Shown here: positions 17,958 to 25,649 of the stretch, in pieces | How positions within the stretch are numbered: the stretch's first letter is position 1 | How the letters are laid out: every line of letters begins with the position of its first letter | Source of the DNA: JAPLUA01 sp964625855 | GTDB lineage: Bacteria; Verrucomicrobiota; Verrucomicrobiia; Limisphaerales; UBA8199 | NCBI GenBank assembly: GCA_964625855.1 | Contig: CAZVFC010000005.1 | Coordinates: 199,258-263,257, forward strand | DNA length: 64,000 nt | Reading direction: 5' to 3' | Notes under the pieces: model-generated | What the model was told of the DNA's origin: nothing | Databases searched by the model: none | What the model saw: the letters and a program-made list of their open reading frames with translations, nothing else | Program-made: the position numbers and the translations under genes

Positions 17958-18169
17958 GATTGCTGGATGCGGACTTCCTCGATGCCTTCGTGGGCCTGGC
18001 ACTCGTCAGTCTCAATAGACGCGGGCACATCACCGAATACCAGGGGTTTGCATGCGCCCTCTTTCCAGATCGAAGGCAGCCAGGCAGCAGGCTCGGAGAC
18101 CAGTTCTCTGACGGAACCTTGCCCGTTCCCGTAGATCTCGCAGTCGAGTGTGAAGATGAATCCGACCGT
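17954..18169 (-). pseudogene. N-terminal remnant of a polysaccharide deacetylase, paralogue of the 14327-15397 gene
   Basis: Directly after the stop of the toroid gene, the same frame reads FIFTLDCEIYGNGQGSVREL followed by VSEPAAWLPSIWKEGACKPLVFG. The intact deacetylase begins CIFTVDYEVYGNGAGSLSEL and continues VYEPARKLKRVFDKLGAKLVVF. Similarity fades after about 50 residues and the frame stops in an ATGA overlap with the start of the FemAB gene. There is no ATG and the catalytic half is missing. It could still be translated by coupling, but as a deacetylase it is dead. Confidence 0.8.
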
Positions 18170-19405
18170 TCAGGCTGGCAAGGGGGCGGTTGCGGCCCTG
18201 ATCGGTTCAGAAGCGGCGGCCGCAAACTGCGCTGTCTGAAGACTCGGGGCCTGTTGAATATGGGCTTCCAGCAAGGCCGTCAGCGCGAGCAGGGTCCAGG
18301 CCTGGCTCCACCGCATGTAGGGAATCCGGTTCGTATAGAGACGATGCTTTTGAAAATAGAAGAAGTGCTTCGCGCCCTGCAAGTTGGCCAGGGTCCAGCG
18401 GCAGACCGATCGGGCCAGTGCAAGGCTCTCCGGATGCAGGTCCTTCAGGATCAGCAGTGTGATCATGGACTGCGCCGCGGAGTGAACGTCAAGGGGATAG
18501 GCCGAGTCGTGAAAGTACTTTGGCGCACCGTCTGCCGCAAAGAAGTGGTCGCGGTAGAACGCGAAACCGCGCCTCGTGGAATCCGCGAATTGGCTGGTGC
18601 CGGCGTAGCGCGCAATGGCCTGCAAAGCGCAGAGGTTATAGCCCGTGTGGAAGTTGTCCTTCCAACGCTGGGGCGGGTTGTCGCTCTCGCCATAGTCCCA
18701 GGATCCGTCGGGGTGCTGGTGGCCGACGGAGAAGGCGGCAGCCTTCAGGGCCGGGGGCACGTATTTGGGGTCACCCGAAGCGGCGGCGACGCGACAGAGG
18801 AAGGCGGCGCCCAGCAGATTGGCGTTATGGACTTTCGACCGGGCGAGAGGCATATAGCTGAAGCAGGCGACGGAAGGTCCCTCCTCGTAGTAGAGAGTGC
18901 CAAGCAGGAAATCGGCGGCGCTGACGGCCATGACCAGCAGTTCGCGCTCGTGGAACCGGTCAAAGGCATCGAGCAGGGCGTTGCCGGCGAAGGTCGTGCA
19001 GATGATGTTGGGGATCCAGCGAGGGAAGAGGGCGGCGCGAGCCTGCCAGGGAAAGGGATAGCCCCAACACCAGTGGGGGTTGTCCCTGGAGCGCAAGGCA
19101 GCCAGGCGGGCGAGCAATTCGCGGATAGGGGTTTCATCGGCGATCAGCTCGAGTTTCCGCAGCCTCAGCAGGGCGCAGATGAAGAGGGCCAGGCCCTTGG
19201 GATTCTGCGTCTTCGGTACGAGCAGGAGGGGCCGCAGATTGAGGGGGCTGCGCTTCAGCAACTGGCTCAGGGCGAGGCGCGCGGCCCGGAAATGGAGGAT
19301 CGGCAAAGCCTCATACACCTTGCTGTTCAGGGCGTCGTAAGGGTCGTACCCAGACCAGTTATTCGCCTGGCAATAAGCGAGGAGCTTGAGGGTGGCCGCC
19401 CGCAC
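18170..19405 (-). CDS. Alpha/alpha-toroid protein of the exopolysaccharide locus (terpenoid-cyclase/six-hairpin-like)
   Basis: The 411-residue product is helix-rich, with recurring D/N-G-S-W and aromatic-x-x-D motifs such as HQHPDGSWDYGESDNPP, NFHTGYNLCALQAIARY and YPLDVHSAAQSMITLLIL. This arrangement is typical of alpha/alpha-barrel enzymes: prenyltransferase/squalene-cyclase repeats or six-hairpin glycosidases and epimerases. Homologues recur beside polysaccharide deacetylases and FemAB proteins in bacterial polymer loci, where they have no settled function. The start is a GTG at 19405; the frame is open upstream without a better initiator. No cleavable signal peptide is seen. I would treat it as a possible polymer- or precursor-modifying enzyme. 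Confidence 0.65.
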   Translation of the reverse strand: MRAATLKLLAYCQANNWSGYDPYDALNSKVYEALPILHFRAARLALSQLLKRSPLNLRPLLLVPKTQNPKGLALFICALLRLRKLELIADETPIRELLARLAALRSRDNPHWCWGYPFPWQARAALFPRWIPNIICTTFAGNALLDAFDRFHERELLVMAVSAADFLLGTLYYEEGPSVACFSYMPLARSKVHNANLLGAAFLCRVAAASGDPKYVPPALKAAAFSVGHQHPDGSWDYGESDNPPQRWKDNFHTGYNLCALQAIARYAGTSQFADSTRRGFAFYRDHFFAADGAPKYFHDSAYPLDVHSAAQSMITLLILKDLHPESLALARSVCRWTLANLQGAKHFFYFQKHRLYTNRIPYMRWSQAWTLLALTALLEAHIQQAPSLQTAQFAAAASEPIRAATAPLPA

Positions 19406-19672
19406 ATCGGCGAGATCAGGCGCAGCCCTTGCCAGCGGAACGGATGGGGGAGTCTGGCTAATAGCGCTAAATGGACTGGCTTGGGTCGCTCACGGTCTTG
19501 CCGGGGTCAAGCAAGTTGGGAAGCCAAACTGCCCAATTTGGGAATTCTGAGTGCCCACCATAATAGTGACAATGGTCATGAGAACGTCTCGGGCGATACC
19601 CCATCCAAGGAGGCTCCGGTCAGTTGGCATTTCGTGCGGGAAATGAAGTATCCGGGCGAGCAGGTCTAAGGG

Positions 19673-20986
19673 CTAAGCCGGGTGCCGGGAGTCGTGGAGT
19701 GCTGGGGTGCTGGAGTGGTGGAATGCTGGGGTGTTGGAGTGGTGGAGTGGTGGAGTGCTGGCCACAGAGGCGAGCAGTGTCTCCAAAATGCGCTCGGCGG
19801 TACGGCCGTCCCACAAAGGTGGGATCGTGCCCGCGCGATGCTCGCCGTTCAGGGCGTTCGCGATGTCTCGTTCGAGGCGGTCCAGGGTGGTGAGACGGTT
19901 ACTGCCGAGGGTGATGGTCACCGGCCGCTCGGTGTTGGGCCGGAGCGTCAGGCATGGGGTCCGGAAGTAGGTTGATTCTTCCTGGAGACCGCCAGAATCA
20001 GTGAGAATGAGACGGGCATTCTCGGTGAGGCAAAGGGAATCGTGGTAGCCGATGGGATCGAGAAACTGGAGTGTTGGAGCCGCCGGACTATGCGGCGATG
20101 GAGTGGTGGAGGGTTGGAGTATCGAATCAAGGCCGAAGTCGGCGAGGCGCTGGCGGGTGCGCGGATGGATCGGGAATACGACGGGCAACTGGGCGGACAG
20201 GGACTTCAACGCGGAAACGAGGCCCGACAACGAGGCGCGGCGGTCCACGTTGCCAGGGCGATGCAGGGTCACATAAGCGAAACGGCCGGGCTGGAGGTTA
20301 AGCTGTTTCAGCACGTGGCTTTGGCGCGCTTTGGGCAGGTTCTGCACCAGGGCGTCTATCATGATGTTCCCGACGAGCTTGATCCTCGAATCGGGAATGC
20401 CCTCATGGCGCAGGTTCTCGTTGGCGTCTGCGGACGGGGTGAGAAGGAGGTCGGCGAGCGAGTCGGTTACAATGCGGTTAATTTCCTCCGGCATGGAGCG
20501 ATCGAGGCTGCGCAGGCCAGCTTCGACATGGGCGACCTTGACGCCCAGTTTGGAGCAAACGAGGGCACAGCCCATCGTCGAGTTGACATCGCCGACAACG
20601 ATGACCCAGTCGGGGGGAGAAGGGGGTTGAGGGTTGAGGGTTGAGGGTTGAGGCTTGTCCGGCGTTGAGGAGTGAGATGGGGGAGCAAAGGCGGTCAGGA
20701 GGACCGGCTCGAACTTCAGCATGATGTTAGCGGTTTGGACCGCGTGAGACCCGGAGCCCACGCCCAGGTTGAAGTCGGGAGCCGGAATGCCGAGTTCCTG
20801 GAAGAACACCTCGGACATCTTCTCATCATAGTGTTGACCCGTGTGAACGAGCCTGCAGTCCAGGAGAGGCTCTCCGTCACGACGAGCGCGGTTGTGGGCT
20901 TCGGCGGCTTTGATGAGCGGCGCCACCTTCATGAAGTTGGGCCGGGCGCCGGCGACAAACAGGAGCTTGAGCACGGGTGAGGGCAT
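19673..20986 (-). CDS. wecB: UDP-N-acetylglucosamine 2-epimerase (non-hydrolysing)
   Basis: Family motifs are all present: LFVAGARPNFMKVAPLI at the start, LVHTGQHYDEKMS, VVGDVNSTMGCAL, HVEAGLRSLDRSMPEEINR, YVTLHRPGNVD, and LTDSGGLQEESTYFRTPCLTLRPNTERP. The enzyme converts UDP-GlcNAc to UDP-ManNAc in the cytoplasm. The protein (437 residues) is longer than the usual 370 to 380 because three low-complexity stretches interrupt or extend it: PQPSTLNPQP near residue 113, PSTTPSPHSP near residue 300, and a C-terminal STPPLHHSNTPAFHHSSTPA. These come from short tandem DNA repeats described separately. Conserved residues flank the inserts intact, so activity is plausible. It lies 12 bases after the deacetylase-DUF354 gene. 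Confidence 0.95.
   Translation of the reverse strand: MPSPVLKLLFVAGARPNFMKVAPLIKAAEAHNRARRDGEPLLDCRLVHTGQHYDEKMSEVFFQELGIPAPDFNLGVGSGSHAVQTANIMLKFEPVLLTAFAPPSHSSTPDKPQPSTLNPQPPSPPDWVIVVGDVNSTMGCALVCSKLGVKVAHVEAGLRSLDRSMPEEINRIVTDSLADLLLTPSADANENLRHEGIPDSRIKLVGNIMIDALVQNLPKARQSHVLKQLNLQPGRFAYVTLHRPGNVDRRASLSGLVSALKSLSAQLPVVFPIHPRTRQRLADFGLDSILQPSTTPSPHSPAAPTLQFLDPIGYHDSLCLTENARLILTDSGGLQEESTYFRTPCLTLRPNTERPVTITLGSNRLTTLDRLERDIANALNGEHRAGTIPPLWDGRTAERILETLLASVASTPPLHHSNTPAFHHSSTPALHDSRHPA
19695..19758. repeat. 8-base tandem repeat, tract A (inside the epimerase C-terminus)
   Basis: Eight consecutive 8-base units of the form TGGAGTGN/TGGGGTGN. On the coding minus strand the unit NCACTCCA encodes the octapeptide repeat HHSxTPxL, here at the very end of the UDP-GlcNAc 2-epimerase. 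The same unit occurs at 20067, 22414 and 23117. Confidence 0.9.
20067..20122. repeat. 8-base tandem repeat, tract B (inside the epimerase, degenerate)
   Basis: Two TGGAGNNN units, a 16-base interruption, then three more units (TGGAGTGG, TGGAGGGT, TGGAGTAT). On the minus strand this gives the PSTTPSPHSPAAPTL stretch of the epimerase. Confidence 0.7.
20624..20651. repeat. 7-base tandem repeat (GGGTTGA)x4 inside the epimerase
   Basis: Four perfect copies of GGGTTGA. On the coding strand TCAACCC read in triplets gives the heptapeptide STLNPQP, present in the epimerase as QPSTLNPQP. Related degenerate bases continue to about 20690. Confidence 0.85.
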
Positions 20987-20998
20987 AAAGGGGAGGGT

Positions 20999-23092
20999 TT
21001 ATCGCGGCGAGGCCTCGGCCAGGCACTCGATCGCATCCACGATGTGGATGAGGGTTTTCCGCGAGGTAACCTCGGCGAGCGCCTTGCGCGGGCGTTTTTC
21101 CACGCGAATCTTTTGGAGCACGTCTTCCTTCGATTCCACGAGGCATAACCGGCCGGACCGTTCGAGGAATCTATCCACGGCCCCAATCGAGCCGCGAAAG
21201 ATGCTGTAAACCGGGACTCCCACCGCCGCGGCTTCGCGGTTCATCGTCCCACCGCCGCTGACGACGAGGTCCGAATGCCAGATCAGATTCAGGCCGTCAA
21301 TCGCCGCCGCCGGGATAACGGTCTTGTCGTTCTTGAACCAATCGGGCCAGCGGTGTTTAATATTCTCGCCCTGTTTCCGGTTCCGGGGCAGCAGGACCAC
21401 TCTCACGCCGGGCATCTGGCAGGCGCGGGCCATAAAAGCCTCGAAGAGCATTTCGGCTTCCGGATTGTGGTAGTGCGCCTCCGTGGCCGGCGGTCTCACC
21501 GTGACGACGATGTTCGAATCTGCCAGCCCGAGTTCTTTGAGGATCCGAGCATCCGGATCGAGTCTCCAGGCGTAAACGTCTTCCTTGATGCCTGGGTATT
21601 TGCGCAGGTTGCCGTTAGCCAGGCCGAGAGCCTCATCCGGGATAACGTCGGGGGCCATGAGCCAGGAGGGTTTCATCATCAGCGGAAACTGGCAGTACTC
21701 ATAATCCTCGATCAAGACTGAGGGGATGCGGAGCCAGTTGCACAGGATGAGCTGGGAACGCGCGCCGTGGGAAACGGCGAGGGCGGGCTTTTCGCGGACG
21801 ACAGTCGGGGCCAACTGGAGGGCGCGATACATGAGTCCGGCGCCCTTGGCGGCGCGGTTCTTGCCGTAGTGGCGCCCGACCTTGGTGTAGGGCAAACCCT
21901 TTTTATCGGCCAGTTCGCACACCTGAAACGCGTCCCGAGCCGTGACCAGCACGGGGAAACTCCGCGCGCGCAGTTCTTCAATAATGGGTTCAAAGAAGGG
22001 CACATGCGGCGTGTTATCCAGGTCCACCCAGATTTTGGGCCGCGGTTTGCGGCTCAGGCGCACCGGCGCAGCCAAGGCCGGTTGCGAGGCGCAAGATCGC
22101 TGGTGAAATTCGCGGACAAACTGCGCCGCCTCGCACGGCAGCGCGTGCCAGTAGGCACCGGCGTACCTTGCGCGCACGTATTCAAGAAACCGCACATACA
22201 GTTCAACGGGATACTCCCGTCCTTTTCGCCAGGATCCTCCGAAGGCCATGTAATCGGGATGGGCATCAATGAGCGCCATGCCACCGTGTTTGGCAATCCA
22301 GTCCAGCTTCTGAAACCAGATGTCCGGCTGCCGTTCGCCGAGCAGCAGGAACAGCGTGGAGTCTTGTGGCAGCGTGTACGGCATTTCTACATAGCCGCTC
22401 CTTAGTGAATTATTGGAGTGCGGGAGTGCGGGAGTGATGGAGTGGTGGAGTGATGGAGTGGTGGGGTGCTGGAGTGCTGGAGTATTGGGGCGCGGGACCC
22501 AGAAGGGGAAAATCGTGTGGCGGCCATGCGGTTGCGGCTCGAATGGATCCGTGTCGAACGTAGAGAGATCGTAATCAATCTCCAGTTCATGCAGCCACTC
22601 GAGGTTGTGAAGCATGAAGCCTGAGCGGAAGCCCTTTGCGCCCCACTCTTTGAGATGATGGTTGATGTGTGGCGCATTGCGACTGAATTCACTCTTGGTT
22701 AGGAAGAGTTTGCCATTGTGGTATAGATCGTGGACGGCAACTTCGAAACCGCCGTCCGCAAGCTGCTTCCTGAATTCGGCGGAGCTGGAGTACTCGCCCT
22801 GCGGTATGAGAGTGAACGAGGACCGGAAGCCCAGTCTCTGTTCTACAGCCTTCAACTGCTGGCATTTCTGGAGGCCGGCCCGCCCTTCGACATCATGGGT
22901 AAGAATCAAGGCGAATTGCTTGCCTTCGGGCCAGCCGGTCCAGCCCCTGGGCGGCACCTGCGAACCTGGCATGATCGGCCAAACGTCATGCACCGCTTCG
23001 CGCCGCCGCCGGGCCAACCAGCTCCGGAGACTCATCCGGGCAGCGGAAGGAACCAGGGGCTTTATCGAGTAATATAGCCGGTTACGGAGCAT
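20999..23092 (-). CDS. Fusion of a polysaccharide deacetylase-like domain with a DUF354 domain
   Basis: Residues about 55 to 330 form a NodB-like domain: FALILTHDVEG carries the first acidic motif, FEVAVHDLYHNGKLF the histidine motif, GFRSGFM follows, and GGMALIDAHPDYMAF lies near its end. Residues about 350 to 690 match DUF354, a GT-B-like fold related to the UDP-GlcNAc 2-epimerase superfamily: IWVDLDNTPHVPFFEPII, SHGARSQLILCNWL, VVTVRPPATEAHYHN and DLVVSGGGTMNREAAAVGVP. An octapeptide repeat (NTPALQHPTTPSLHHSITPA) is inserted near residue 205. The gene lies just upstream of the epimerase. A combined role in making and trimming an N-acetylated sugar is an inference; the fusion itself is directly visible. 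Confidence 0.85.
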   Translation of the reverse strand: MLRNRLYYSIKPLVPSAARMSLRSWLARRRREAVHDVWPIMPGSQVPPRGWTGWPEGKQFALILTHDVEGRAGLQKCQQLKAVEQRLGFRSSFTLIPQGEYSSSAEFRKQLADGGFEVAVHDLYHNGKLFLTKSEFSRNAPHINHHLKEWGAKGFRSGFMLHNLEWLHELEIDYDLSTFDTDPFEPQPHGRHTIFPFWVPRPNTPALQHPTTPSLHHSITPALPHSNNSLRSGYVEMPYTLPQDSTLFLLLGERQPDIWFQKLDWIAKHGGMALIDAHPDYMAFGGSWRKGREYPVELYVRFLEYVRARYAGAYWHALPCEAAQFVREFHQRSCASQPALAAPVRLSRKPRPKIWVDLDNTPHVPFFEPIIEELRARSFPVLVTARDAFQVCELADKKGLPYTKVGRHYGKNRAAKGAGLMYRALQLAPTVVREKPALAVSHGARSQLILCNWLRIPSVLIEDYEYCQFPLMMKPSWLMAPDVIPDEALGLANGNLRKYPGIKEDVYAWRLDPDARILKELGLADSNIVVTVRPPATEAHYHNPEAEMLFEAFMARACQMPGVRVVLLPRNRKQGENIKHRWPDWFKNDKTVIPAAAIDGLNLIWHSDLVVSGGGTMNREAAAVGVPVYSIFRGSIGAVDRFLERSGRLCLVESKEDVLQKIRVEKRPRKALAEVTSRKTLIHIVDAIECLAEASPR
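22414..22493. repeat. 8-base tandem repeat, tract D (inside the deacetylase-DUF354 gene)
   Basis: Ten consecutive 8-base units (TGGAGTGN, GGGAGTGN, TGGGGTGC variants). On the coding minus strand they add about 27 residues, including TPALQHPTTPSLHHSITPAL, between two parts of the deacetylase-like domain. The frame is kept on both sides. Confidence 0.9.
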
Positions 23093-23116
23093 GGTCTAAG
23101 TGCGGAATGCGGAATG

Positions 23117-23204
23117 CGGAGTAATGGGGTCTTGGAGTAGTGGAGTAATGGAGAGATGGAGTATCGGAGTATTGGAGTAATGGAGTTGTGGAGTGATGGG
23201 GCGA
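23117..23204. repeat. 8-base tandem repeat, tract E (intergenic)
   Basis: Eleven 8-base units such as TGGAGTAA, TGGAGTAG and TGGAGTAT lie in the 177-base gap between the deacetylase-DUF354 gene and the Wzc-like gene. Here the variable bases include A, unlike the tracts inside genes. Short GCGGAAT units precede it from 23102. Confidence 0.85.
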
Positions 23205-23269
23205 TGCGGGCTGGGGGGCGCGCTGAACTCACATCAAGGTTTAACCATCAGTCCGCAATGCCACCGATC

Positions 23270-25474
23270 TCATAGGTCCTGGGACAGACGCTGGGGGACG
23301 TAGGGGCGGTTCTTGTTCAGGATCGCGCGGACGTTTGCGCGGGATTCGGCGAGCATCGCGGTGGCGCGCTTGACCACGTCCCGGTCGGTCTTTTCGGACT
23401 CGACGACGAGCAGTACCATGTCCATGAAACCCGCCAGGCGCGGGGTGACGCTGATCTGGCTGACGGCCGGCATATCGAAGATAATGTAATCGTAATCGCT
23501 GGCTCTAAGCTGGGGCAGGAGGTGGTTGAAACGCCGCGGCAAGGCGCGCGGCAACTGTCCTTTGCTGTTGGTTTCGGCGACCGCGTAGAGGTTCTCCTGG
23601 ACCAGGGCGTTTTCGCGCTTATCACTGGTGAGCGCGTCGGTCAGAGCGCAGCACGGCTTTCCCTTGAAGAAAGGATGCGCCGCGCCGCGGTCAGTGTTCA
23701 TGTCCACGACGAGGACGTTGCCGTCGCCGGTTTCGGACAGGCTGGCGGCCAAGCCGCTGGCGATGGTCGTGACGCCGGCGCCTTTGCCACAGCCGGTTAC
23801 GGCGATGAGTTTCGGTTTGTGAACGAGGTTGTGGATCTCGAAGTAGGTTACCAGGCGGTCGCGCAGGGCCTCGCAATAGGTAACCATACCGTTCCCATTG
23901 TACGGCACCACCGCTGTTGTTTGGTCTTTTGCCGGCTCGGAGCCGGTCGCGGCGGGCGCCGCCAGGGCCAGGCGGCTCTTTCGCGGCATCCAGGGAATCG
24001 TGAGGAACAGGGGCAACCGCAGGCGGTTTTCGAACTCGGCGGGACGCCGAACGCTAGGGTCCAGGAAAAGCTCAATGAGGAAGGCCAGTGCGAAGCCGAG
24101 GACAATGCCCCCGATGGCCAGGATGCTCAACGTCTTTACCAAGTCTCTGGATTCCCGGTAAGGCGGGCTGGGCGCCTGGGGGACACTGATATTCGAATTC
24201 TTGCCGGCACTGAGCGCCTCATCGAAACGCGCCTGTTCGAGGCTGGTCGAGAAGTGACGATACTTGGTTTCCTCAAGTTCCTTCTTTCGCTGCAGTTGCG
24301 TGATGGCCGGCTCCAATTCGGTTACGGTTTTTGCTTCCGCCATCAGTTTCTCCAGATAAGCATTAACAACCTTGAGCTTGGCTTGCAGGGCATTAACACG
24401 CGCAATGTCCTCCGAAAGGTCAACGACAGGGACCGCGGGGGCCGCTGAAGGTGGCTGGATCCGGGTGAGCCGGGGGTAGTCCGCTTCAAGCTGCTTCTGC
24501 ATCTTCTCCACGGGTGCTATTTGTTCGCGGATGCCACTAACCAGGGGATTCGCCTCCGTGTATTGAGTTAGCAGTTCCTGCTCTCTCTTGCGGAGAAAGT
24601 CAAGCCGTCCCAAGATACGTCTGTACTCGTCCACTTTATCGGCCGGGACCTCGGCCTCGGGTTTCTCGCTCGGCGTTTCCGTCTTGACGGGCAGGAGCTT
24701 TTGACGCGCTTCGAGGGTCGCCTGGCGCTCGACGAGCTCGGCCTGGGTGTTGAACAACTCCTCGCGCGTCCTGGCAATCGCCTCGGCGTAGGCCTTTTTC
24801 GAGTCCTCGATCGAGATGACGCCCGCATTGGTCCTGGCACGCTGCAAGTCCTGCTCGGTTTGCGCAAGCTGCGCCCGCAAAGCGTCGGTTTGCTGGGTCA
24901 GGAGATCGTCGAAGGCGCCGATGCTGCGATGAATCTCAACGTGCCGGCGGAGATACACCTCAATGAGCTTTGTCAGCACGGGTTGGACAACCTCCCGGTC
25001 GGGATGCTGAAAGCTGATGCGCAAGACGTTACTGTTGCGGGGAACCTGGACCTTCAGGTTTTTCTGCAGCACCGCCGCTGCGAGGTACCTGTTGGTTTCG
25101 GCGCTGCGCGGTCCAAGTATCTTCTCCGCACCAATGGCGTCAACGACCTGCGTCGCGAGGTCGAGGCTTTGGAGAACCTCGATTTCGGAGTTGATGATGT
25201 TGTCCCCCCGCGGGTCGGGATTCTTAATCTGAGTGTCGCCGGCGATTCCGCTGGGCACCTTGGACTCAACCACATAGCGGATCAGCAATTTGGCTTCGGA
25301 GCTGTACGCAGCGGGCATGACAAAATAGACCACGGCGGCGGCGGCGAGCCCCGCGGCGGAAAGGAGGATAATCTTCCATTTGTGGCGGAAGATGCCGTAA
25401 TAGACATCCGCCAGGTTCAGCCCGGAAGGCTGAGCCGGCCGATCAGGAGTTTGCATAGGTCTTGGCGTTTCCAT
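23270..25474 (-). CDS. Wzc-like chain-length determinant with cytoplasmic BY-kinase/ParA-type ATPase domain
   Basis: Residues 20 to 90 and 450 to 480 hold the Wzz domain: GIFRHKWKIILLSAAGLAAA is the first membrane helix, and ILAIGGIVLGFALAFLIELF the second, preceded by a proline-rich stretch (PQAPSPPYRES). A long coiled coil (about 190 to 430) fills the periplasmic part. The cytoplasmic domain has a Walker A at 561 to 570 (GCGKGAGVTT), a Walker A'-like NVLVVDMN and a Walker B near 664 to 668 (YIIFDMP). The C-terminus ends RPYVPQRLSQDL with only one tyrosine, so the tyrosine cluster of classical BY-kinases is missing. It controls polymer length and export in partnership with Wzy and Wza proteins. 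Confidence 0.92.
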   Translation of the reverse strand: METPRPMQTPDRPAQPSGLNLADVYYGIFRHKWKIILLSAAGLAAAAVVYFVMPAAYSSEAKLLIRYVVESKVPSGIAGDTQIKNPDPRGDNIINSEIEVLQSLDLATQVVDAIGAEKILGPRSAETNRYLAAAVLQKNLKVQVPRNSNVLRISFQHPDREVVQPVLTKLIEVYLRRHVEIHRSIGAFDDLLTQQTDALRAQLAQTEQDLQRARTNAGVISIEDSKKAYAEAIARTREELFNTQAELVERQATLEARQKLLPVKTETPSEKPEAEVPADKVDEYRRILGRLDFLRKREQELLTQYTEANPLVSGIREQIAPVEKMQKQLEADYPRLTRIQPPSAAPAVPVVDLSEDIARVNALQAKLKVVNAYLEKLMAEAKTVTELEPAITQLQRKKELEETKYRHFSTSLEQARFDEALSAGKNSNISVPQAPSPPYRESRDLVKTLSILAIGGIVLGFALAFLIELFLDPSVRRPAEFENRLRLPLFLTIPWMPRKSRLALAAPAATGSEPAKDQTTAVVPYNGNGMVTYCEALRDRLVTYFEIHNLVHKPKLIAVTGCGKGAGVTTIASGLAASLSETGDGNVLVVDMNTDRGAAHPFFKGKPCCALTDALTSDKRENALVQENLYAVAETNSKGQLPRALPRRFNHLLPQLRASDYDYIIFDMPAVSQISVTPRLAGFMDMVLLVVESEKTDRDVVKRATAMLAESRANVRAILNKNRPYVPQRLSQDL

Positions 25475-25552
25475 TTTCGAGGAATCTAACGCAGGTCATT
25501 TGTTTGTAGTCTCATCCGCTGGGAACGGAGCGCGATGGGGGGCCCGGTATAT

Positions 25553-25576
25553 GACAGAATCATGGCGGGACAGAAT
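25553..25576. repeat. 24-base dispersed repeat, copy 1
   Basis: GACAGAATCATGGCGGG followed by a variable base and CAGAAT. An almost identical copy lies at 27964 to 27987. Both are in gaps on the upstream side of exopolysaccharide genes. CAGAATCAT repeated around GGCGGG suggests an internally duplicated small element. Confidence 0.7.
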
Positions 25577-25649
25577 TTGATATCAAGTGTTGCGGCCAAG
25601 CCAGCAGGGGGCCGGCGCTTTGTGCTCGAAGGGGGAAGAATCATCCGGG

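Noticed and set aside
17960..19669. Long open plus-strand frame of 569 codons opposite the toroid gene
   Set aside because: Its translation has no domain and reads through the antisense of the toroid protein, which has coherent motifs. It is a GC-driven shadow.
19687..23204. CRISPR array
   Set aside because: The repeats are 7 or 8 bases with no spacers; they are simple tandem repeats, and no cas gene is near.
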